Assembly: GCA_037576195.1 (NCBI GenBank)
Contig: CM075104.1
Coordinates: forward strand, 7,446,775-7,510,774
DNA: 64,000 bases
Reading direction: 5' to 3'
DNA from: Phytoseiulus persimilis
Taxonomy: Eukaryota; Arthropoda; Arachnida; Mesostigmata; Phytoseiidae
The notes beneath the pieces were generated by a model, which saw only the letters and a list, made by a program, of their open reading frames with translations, had not been told where the DNA came from and made no database searches. Position numbers and translations under genes: made by a program. Positions 55,975-64,000 of the stretch are shown here, in pieces. Each line of letters begins with the position of its first letter. Position 1 is the first letter of the stretch.

Positions 55975-58900
55975 GCACATGGGGGAGTGCCCGGAGACGT
56001 GATTCCAAACAGATCCTACACCGATACCATCGTTTACACGCCTAATCACATTGGAACGAGTCATAGGTCATAGCCGAAGACGGGGGAAAGAAACTATAAC
56101 TCCTCGATATCCGTCCCAAAGAAAGGTTTGAACATCAGAGAAAACTTCGTATGATTTCCAGGAAGCTTCTTCTCTGTTATCAGGAAGGAGGTTCCGTTAT
56201 CAACAGATTCAACGAGATCTCGAAACACATCTCATAAAGACTCGTTTGTCACAACTCGACCTTGACCAGATGGGGCCGGGCACATTGGTTGGACGTTTCA
56301 AGTCACAAAATAGTCAATGTATCGTGGAGCCTCCCGTCCGATCAATGTAGTCAGCGATTCCGTGTCATCCCTCCACGATCCGCTACCATAGATCGCGCTG
56401 CGAGGGCTAACTCTGGTTATGAGGTGTTTCCTCTAAAAACACACCTATCTCTGCCTTGTGGGAGCCGGGGACTCGACCCGCAAGGAGCCGTGCGGCATTG
56501 CTTCCGAACTCCCGTTGGCGCTGCATGCAGAACATCACATACTCCATGTCTGCGTTGTTGACTTCTCATCCGTTTGATGGCTTGCCTATATCATCGTTGC
56601 GGTCTTCAAAAAAGGCGTATGTTCTCGGTTCCAACCAGTGTATGGGAAATACCCGTTTTGTGGTAAGACCCGATCACGATTCTTCCATCGTCCCTCACAA
56701 TAGCTACTTCCGATGTGCTCTGTTCCTTGATCCTACCAGATGCGCTATGCTCTGGATGATTGAGTCTTCGGCCTCCAATGCTGGCTAATCGAACCGTTGA
56801 ACGGCTTGCTCATGGCGACATGGAGAGGCTGCACCTGATTTGTGCTATAACCAGGTATAATTGCTAGCCGGGTTCGGCTTTCGGAAGCGTGTACGAGCTT
56901 CCTCAACGGGAGTCAACACACAAGATGTCACAGTTCCAGAAGCAAATCATTTCTCTTCAATTCTTGGCGCCCAACTCCACCTCTTAGGATAACCGATCGT
57001 TTTCCGTTTTCGCATCTGCTATCGAACCTTCCATGAGATCCGAGGAAAAGTCTTCATTGCCTTAACGCACGTGGTTCAGCTCAAGACTTGAGATTGCAGG
57101 ATGAAAAACCAGTTGATTATTTTCTGCAGAACGGGAATACAAACGAGAAACAGATCAAAGAAGGAAGAGAGAAAGGGATGTACGGAGTGATTGTACAGTG
57201 TGTGTTCCGAAGTCTGTGGAACTCGGGCAAGCTCTCACCATCGAATGGAGCGGAACAGAACCTAGATGAACACCCCTGCAGCGAAAAACTGTTGCTCATC
57301 ACTTTTGGGGCAGCAAGGAGTGGCCCTCGCGGCGAGTTTGGTTTACACCGGCACCACAATAGCTAGAGGCACCACCATCGAGCGTAGGGAATCGAAGGAG
57401 GGCATGCACGCGAGCCATGTGAGCCGAGAAGCGGGAACGCACCATTGAAACTCATAGGTCCACACGACTCTAGAAATTCTAAGCTGGTCCACGGTCGACA
57501 GAACTACCGGAAGTATCACAACCTGGAAATTCCTGATGTCAGCCACAACTGAGACAATGCGACTATACGGGAAGCACCTACTGATCTGCTCTCAGCGAAC
57601 CAGACGATCTCCGAAAGCCATCAGTCGAACGATGATGAGCGTGCTAAAAGCATCACCCGCCTTGTGCTGCACGTTCTTTGTTCTTCGCTCCTTAACTCTC
57701 CCACACCCAGGAGCCCAATCCCATCTAGCTCAGAATCGGCCGGGCAGTCCGGATTTTCCCACACATCGGGTGCGCCAGTCTTTAGTGTTTCAAAAACAGC
57801 TCTCATTTCCGCCAACATACGGTGGAACGCTGCCCATGAGTGTGGCTGAGAGCGGCGGAGAGCCGAGCTGTAGTTTACAGTGGCCTAGAGTCGACAGCAG
57901 CTGTGGGGATACTAAAAAGCACACCTTCCGCCGCCAATGGACACACTTTTCCTCTAGGCAGCTGCAACTACAGCAGCCGCCGAAGCCGCCACAACTCCAT
58001 CTGCCACAACAACTGCCGAAGGATTCAAGAATATACGACAACCGCGTCAGCAACAGCGCATCGTCCTTCCGAGTCTCGATCTATTCGTACATTGCTGAAC
58101 CCGACCGATTTCGAGCCTCCAATGATTAAGATCACGATCGATGTCTGTGCACCCTCTCGAGTTCCAGCATGTGGAAAACAAATCAACGAGCGCAAATTCT
58201 TGAAAGTCATCCCGGGCTTCTCCAGACAGAAACTGAGTGATTTGCCCGGAAGACGCAGAAGTCAACGTCGAGCAGACAGCTACCCGCAGCCCGAGCGGGT
58301 CGTCTGGCAAGGCTTCGAGGAAATGCTCCTCCACTTTTGGTCAGGCGCTCGAATCTTTGCCTTCTCCGGCCACTGACGTCGAGTCTACCGTGCAATCACA
58401 GACTGCGAGCCGTCCAAACGGTCAGATCGAAGGGCAACACGGCCTCGCGTCGACAGTGATCTTAGCGAAGTCACCTCTTCGGATCCTCCTCTCAGTGTTT
58501 GCACATGAATGGGGTTCGGTTCGATAATTTATGGAGACCACTGGACGTCCTCGATTAATCATCCATTCATCGAGACGGCTCAATGATCACCGGCAGGTCG
58601 CAAACTCCCATAGCATGCCTCCCATGCGGCGAAGTTGCCACCTTGTCCACACTTGCCTTGGGACTCGAAATTGTGTTCGACCATGATATTTTCGGCCAGC
58701 GCGCTCCATGTCCAGCCTGAGAATGAGTTGGGAATATTCATGAACATGATCCATGCTCAGTTCACTCGATTCTTCTCTCTCTGAGTCCGAGTTCTCGCCT
58801 TGTTTCTCTCTATAAGTCGAGCGCGCTGCCAATTCCCTCGAACTAGCCTGTGAACTAGCCAGGCATTCAATCATCGAGCTGGGCGCCTTAGACGTTGTCA

Positions 58901-60770
58901 CTGTTGGTGTAGATTGAGCGACGGCTCCAAAGCCTCGTCCGTCCGTCCTACAATCGCTCTGCCATGCCCGCCCCCCTCCTTGACCCCTTCCCCTCCGGTT
59001 TCAGAAGGAAATTGACTAAAGCACAAAAACGTCTGACGCCTGCTTCGCTCTCCCAATTCGTTCCTCTCCGTTCGGTCCCTTCGGGTCGTTCCCTCGTCGT
59101 ACGGTCTTCTCTAAAGCGACTATTAAACAATAGAAATGGACATTTGGGAAATTTCCCATTGCGCCGCAAAAACGCTGCCCGCTGCACGGTTGGGCTTTCA
59201 TGTGCCCCCATTCGGACGGCTGTCTTTTTGTCCGGAAGTTCATGTAGCATGAGGAGCGTTCCTGCAACGGCCCTGGATCGTTGCCGAATCGGCTCGAGAC
59301 CTGTCGAGAATGAAATCATTGTCTCGCATGTAAGCCTCCGGAAAACGTTGCTTCTCTCGACGACGATGCTCTGCGATAAAAGCGAGGAGGCGAATCGCAT
59401 TTCTCTTGAGAGCCGTATCTGCCGAGCTGTAGTCAAATCAGCCGTGAAAGTACGGACGCGGGCCCAGACGAGCGAAGGTCTGACGAATCGAACCCTGTCC
59501 TAGCTAATTCTTCTGCGGCGCGGCGACGCAAAGTATTCTCACAAACAAGCTTACGTCGTTGAACTACGGAGACGATTCCGAAACAGCATCTCCGGGGTGT
59601 CGACGAACCCGCCGGAGGAAAGGAGAGCGTCTGGAAGGAACAAACAACTCTCACTGGTTCTTCGGCTTCAACATCTCAATACATAGATATACATATCTGC
59701 ACACGTGGTTGGAATCATCGGTGAGTGTGCTGCATCGGGCGAGGGGGATCCCCCCTCTTGCCTTTCCTCCGGAACTGGGCTCGCTCTCTATTCGGTCTGC
59801 GATTGCTGCTTTTGCGGAACGAACTTGACCGACCGACGGCAATGGCCAGTACGTCACTGCAACGGATCCTGAAAAGTCACAGTTCACGTGCTGGAACGCC
59901 TCAAGGCCGCGTTCTCAGAGGTACTTCCGGTGGCGGGAGAAGGATCATGTGTTCGATCACTCCTGCGGTCGAGGGTCGATTTCTGAGAGGAGTTCGACCT
60001 CTTCCGACCCAGAGCTAATATCGGCTACACATGGGCCGCAATCGACCGAGACGTTCTCGGAGGTTAGGCTTCAAAAGACATGGACACTGACGAACTTCCG
60101 TAGAAAGCACCTGATGACGAGACTTCGAGCGGGTTCGAGTTCCCTCATCTTATATTCATATCCAACAATACAAGGAGAAGAGTAATGGTACATATAACAC
60201 AAATAAATACAAGGAGAAGAGTAAGAAGGAGAAAAGTATGGATCCTGAATCACTCTCACACCAGACGTATCTGTCCGCCCATCTACGGGGAAGTTCTAAA
60301 CTACGTTCCGTCACACTCTGGCTGCCGCACATCGTCGGCGAGTCTAGGTGTCTTCTCGTCTATTCACTATTTGGTCGAACTTCTTTCCGTTCGCCCTACA
60401 CGTGACCTCATTTTCTGCAGTTCGTGATTCAGGCCCTCCCCAACCGCCCTACAACGAGGATCCTAGAGACGGAAGAGAGACAGCTAAATGAGAAGACAAC
60501 ACGGGAGACCGAGCTCTCTGCACAGCCGAGTATAATAGCGCAGCGAATGGAGGACGTGCTGCAGATAACCCCTCACTCAGAAGAACGTCTTCTTGCTAGG
60601 AGGACGTTTCCTCCCCTTCACCCAGCTTTGTTTGTTCTGTGCTGTTCGGGTCAGCAGTCAAATATCGCTGACGTATCCCTAACGGCACTTCATAGAGTCA
60701 GCTCTGAGTCAAATGACGGCCTCATGATTAGAGTTTCACGTTCAGACTTGCGACTCGCAGCGGTCAATAC
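55975..60770. other. Unassigned sequence
   Basis: No gene recognised. Plus frames at 57536-58129, 57840-58376 and 58964-59503 (178-197 codons) overlap each other and minus frames. The first is Gln/Pro-rich around residue 140-165. None shows a domain. Confidence 0.3.
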
Positions 60771-60773
60771 GAT

Positions 60774-60935
60774 ATGGAGAGAATCTTCGGAATTGATGAG
60801 CTTTGGAAGGAGTCGAAGAAGTCTGTCGATCTCGGGGAAATTAGAGGGGGGGGGGGGACAGAAAACGGGAAGGATGCGGAGGATTGGACTTTTGAGTTTG
60901 AGAAGAAAAAAGCCAAGAAGACGAGAACCAGATAG
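60774..60935 (+). other. Charged 53-codon open frame containing a G12 tract
   Basis: ATG at 60774 opens 53 codons to TAG at 60933. The start is IFGIDELWKESKKSVDL, then four Gly codons made by 12 consecutive G (60846-60857), then an acidic and Lys-rich end (EFEKKKAKKTRTR). The composition is that of a disordered charged tail. It sits inside a longer frame (60424-60969) in another phase, so only one can be real, if any. No family recognised. Confidence 0.12.
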
Positions 60936-61559
60936 CAGATATCGCATGTCAGCACAACTCGCTGCTTGAGTATTGACTTAGGTCGTCTCTTTCGACTGCC
61001 AATAGTCTTTTGCCAACATTTCACCTCCTCCAATTGGTCGGCCTTCATGTGATCTCTTCTCCCGCTATCGTTCTCCTATTTGTGTTCAGCCACCAAGTTC
61101 ACCGCAGACGACCAAGGGCGCCCGGGCAAGTGAACGAGCGATATTCTCATTTCTTCTTCCCCAGTGCCCACGGATATCTTTCGTCCGACGACAGAGAGAC
61201 ACACGGGCGCGCTCACTCGAAGCTGTCTATGAGGCTGAATGGGAAGTCAAGCAGAGTCGCTGAAACGATCTTGTGCCTTCTTCCCAGGGAGTGAAGTCGA
61301 GGCGAGGAGCGATGGTTTCAAGAATTCCAATATCTTATGCAGCCGCAGCTCGGAACGGAGTATGTCGACCATGCAAAGAAATAGACCTACCGCCTCCTCT
61401 GAGGCACAGCTCGATCCGGAAGCGGAGGATGTTGAGTGCTTTTAATCTTTCAATGATTCCCATCAGGCGAGTTTAGATCGAGTGTGAGTGTGGCTGTAGA
61501 AAGCTGTTATTCGCCCTCACCTCATTTCAACTCGAGAACTGAGCGCTCAGCGCAGTCTG

Positions 61560-61760
61560 CGTCCCAAGGACTGATTTGTCTGTCGCGACACTGTCCAGAG
61601 CGGCTGGTTTGGTGCTGATTGCGCCCTCGCTCTGAGAACTGTTTCCATGGATACCGTGGTGTTTGGGCATGTGCCGTGGGATGCGTCCATCTCGATCAGA
61701 GTCCGGTTTCCGATCTTCGCTCCACAGGCCGATGAAGATATTGCCGTGAGGGAACGGCGA
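61560..61760 (-). pseudogene. Possible copia RNase H remnant
   Basis: Minus-strand translation gives NRTLIEMDASHGTCPNT and, 25 residues on, LWTVSRQTNQSL. These match the spacing of the copia RNase H blocks L-x-G-Y-x-DA-x-x-G-x-CP-x-TR-x-S and ISW-x-S-x-RQT-x-x-x-LS. The catalytic Glu block that should come next is not recognisable. The match is short. Confidence 0.4.
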
Positions 61761-61769
61761 AAAATACGA

Positions 61770-62555
61770 GATTCGAGAGAATTCAGACCCTGGATGATCC
61801 AGAAGGAGGGGTACAACCGCTCTTGACTAAAATCCCATTCGTCATTTCGGGATCAATCGCTGAAGCCGCTTTAGTTTCTTACTCTCAATGCAGTCCGAGC
61901 TGTGTGAACTCGAGCGATCCCGGATTCCAAAACGATGCAAGGTGGCCTGGATCCAGACTTCGTGAGCCCTATTGCTTCTGAGATCCGTCAGGGAGCTCCC
62001 TTATCTGGCTCTCAAACCAACCCTGACATCATTCCGGATCATATGAGTCTTCTGGCAACCCCCTCTTGAAAACCATGCCACTTGTGAGATACTTAACTTG
62101 GAAGTTTCTTATTCCCAATAATGAGTCGATTGGGAGCTCCAGAACTTCGGGAGCTGATCGAATCTTGTGGACCCTGTTCGGTCCTCGATTAACAGGAATC
62201 ATCGATCCCCGGATTCTATTTCTGTGAAAGTGTGAGAGTTCGGTGAACTAGTGCTTCGTGAGAACTTAGAATACCTCTTGATCTGAGAGGTTTTCAGAGG
62301 TCCTTCCGCGGAAAAAGAAGACGCTGGAAAGTTCAGAGGTCCGAATGCGGCTTGTACCATGTTTGTTTGAGGTTCGGATGGAGTCATACACTGTATGTAC
62401 TTTTCTAGAAGTGTTTTCATCGAGGAAGCCCCAGGGAAGCGTAGGCTGCATACTTTTTGTATACCTGTGCAAACCACATTCATCTCCCCACGCTTTGATG
62501 CTCGGGGCGAGCGAATTCGATATTGAATCCGCTTTCTTGCCGTGTCTGAGCTCAA
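61770..62555. other. Unassigned sequence
   Basis: No gene recognised. A minus frame of 124 codons (62573-62199) has no named motif. It lies between two weak copia traces on the same strand. Confidence 0.3.
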
Positions 62556-62559
62556 CAAA

Positions 62560-62740
62560 CTAGAGGTGGGCATGATTCGGATTCAAAGATTCGCCAGCAT
62601 TCAGACTCGGGTTCGCGTGGAGTCCTGCACTGGGTATCCGCTCCGATTGATCCGAACTTGCGGCTGGAATCCGCTCACTCAATCCGAATCCGTGTCCGAG
62701 TCGGGTTTGAATTCATCGTCGACTCTGAGTCATGGCCATC
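62560..62740 (+). repeat. Second GATTCGGATTC / TCCGAATCCG array
   Basis: Words such as GATTCG, GACTCGGG, GATCCGAA and AATCCGAATCCG follow each other for about 170 bases. The vocabulary is the same as at 13100-13285, although the two cannot be aligned by eye over their length. Confidence 0.7.
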
Positions 62741-62744
62741 TCTG

Positions 62745-63925
62745 CAACAAATGTGCGTAGAGAAAATGCCCGTTCATTCGCACAGCCGGCTTCAAAAGTT
62801 GGGTACAGTTTCCTAAGTGGGAAGACGGACTAGTCTTCGTGAGCCTCCTGGAAGAGAGATGCAGTTCCGCAGAGTTCCTCCAAGTTTTCGTGGACTCTTC
62901 CCAAAACGAGCCTTCTATCCGTTAGCTTCGTGGTGGACGAGAAAACCTCTCCGCCCAGTAAAACGCATGGACTTCAAATTGTCCATCGAGTACATCAGGG
63001 ATTCTTTTTTGTACGCGTTTTCCTCTCGTAGGGGCGACAAGGCCGCTCACGATGACGAGGTCCGGGAGGTTCAGGCATTAATGATTTCACACATCCCATC
63101 AACCCCCGTTGGTGGTTAGAGGAATGAGTGTCGGGTGGTCGGATTCCTTGGCGATAATGCATGATCCATCGATCAACCGCGCATCCACCCACACGTGTAT
63201 GACCCGATGGATGGGTATTGATGAATACCGCCCGGAGGTCTTGGCTCTAGTGCTGACCCTTAAGAGGGAGCCCCGTGGGACAAACGAAGGCTTGCTGCCG
63301 CTCATCTTCGCAAACCATGAAAAACACCGGTCGCCAGCGATTCTAGTTGAATATCGCGGAACCCTCGCTGCAAGAGGAGGAGATGAGGAGAAGCAGTGCG
63401 ACATTCATTTGTGGGAACACGCAACGCCTGAGTGACACGGTTGTCCGACGGAACACTTCGTTACCCTCCGTCAGGGATCGCTGCTGAAACCGATGCTGAT
63501 ATCCGTGGACTTGAGCTCGTTACAGGAGTCCGCAAATAGGTTTCCCCTCTTCTCGCGTCATTGGATACTTCTCAGGTATGATCTTGATGGAGATGAATGA
63601 ACGACGGGGATGGAGGTGGCATCAAGGAGATCGTGTCCACGTCGCATCGCGGAATGTCATAAATTCACGACAGCGAGCCGTTCGCTGCCTGCTGGGACGG
63701 CCATCTCCGTGGGTGCCTGGTCGGAGGGCTCACTGTCGTATGAGGTCGAGACGACACAGATTGGAGGGATCGGAGTTTCAGGGCTGAAGTCTATGGCGTC
63801 ACGTCTGACCTACGAAGGACGCGGCTGAACTCGACGACCACGAACGGCAACGAAGTGGACCGTAGGTTCTGGATGCAAACGTTTCGGAAAATGTGGTATC
63901 GCTGCTCGCTCGGCAGAGGAGGGGA
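62745..63925. other. Mostly unassigned, weak copia trace on the minus strand
   Basis: On the minus strand within 63404-63099 a segment reading RVIHVWVDARLIDGS has the hydrophobic-aromatic-V-D-x-x-L-I-x-G shape of the copia YVDD box with the second Asp replaced by Ala. It lies upstream, on the same strand, of the possible RNase H at 61.7 kb, but 1.4 kb away, which is too far without an insertion. I give this trace a confidence of about 0.25. Nothing else is recognised. Confidence 0.25.
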
Positions 63926-63950
63926 GGGGGGGGGGGGGGGGGGGGGGGGG
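63926..63950 (+). repeat. Poly-G tract, 25 bases
   Basis: Twenty-five uninterrupted G residues, preceded by GAGGGGA. It can in principle form a G-quadruplex. Such a run is also a common place for sequencing and assembly error, so its exact length is uncertain. Confidence 0.9.
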
Positions 63951-64000
63951 ACTCACGATGACGAACGGAGACGGTGAATACGTCAAGAAATGCGGGCAGA

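Noticed and set aside
1..64000. CRISPR array, bacterial operon or prophage
   Set aside because: No regularly spaced repeats with unique spacers, no ribosome-binding-site-led gene chains and no long genes. The sequence is eukaryotic in character.

Overview
This window reads as non-bacterial nuclear DNA from a eukaryote, most likely an arthropod and possibly a mite or tick. No long bacterial-style gene exists in it, stop-free frames are short and scattered on both strands, consensus GT-AG splice signals are present, and the only protein families I can recognise are decayed retrotransposons. The best preserved of these is the 3' end of a non-LTR element at 22.8-23.4 kb, whose layout resembles elements I know from ticks. 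The base composition is close to half G+C. The arthropod assignment is an inference from these features; no host gene was identified that would prove it.

Layout. 0-13 kb is a graveyard of LTR retrotransposons: a Ty3/gypsy integrase on the minus strand (1.3-2.3 kb), the acidic C-terminal tail of another pol on the plus strand (2.3-2.7 kb), a Ty1/copia gag plus integrase on the minus strand (6.0-8.0 kb), a copia RNase H on the plus strand (8.2-8.7 kb) and a weak copia reverse-transcriptase start on the minus strand (12.3-12.5 kb). From about 13 to 38 kb no domain is recognisable apart from the LINE fragment; this part is rich in CpG, short tetranucleotide repeats and pyrimidine tracts, and it holds a few stop-free stretches next to good splice signals that could be exons of a plus-strand gene (16.8, 18.0, 25.4, 27.4 and 28.3 kb). 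From 38 to 49 kb the sequence has no clear content except microsatellites, one strong 3' splice site (44.0 kb) and a juxtaposed 3'/5' splice site (48.3 kb). A second large copia remnant lies at 49.3-50.4 kb (minus), and weak copia traces occur at 61.6 and 63.2 kb (minus).

Nothing here works together as an operon or defence system. A cautious overall reading is the interior or upstream region of a large plus-strand gene, or a gene-poor intergenic region, filled with old LTR and LINE insertions and low-complexity DNA. All recognised element genes carry stops, frameshifts or deletions. The host-gene candidates are tentative: in this composition, chance open frames on both strands look protein-like, and I could not tell coding from non-coding without homology or RNA data.
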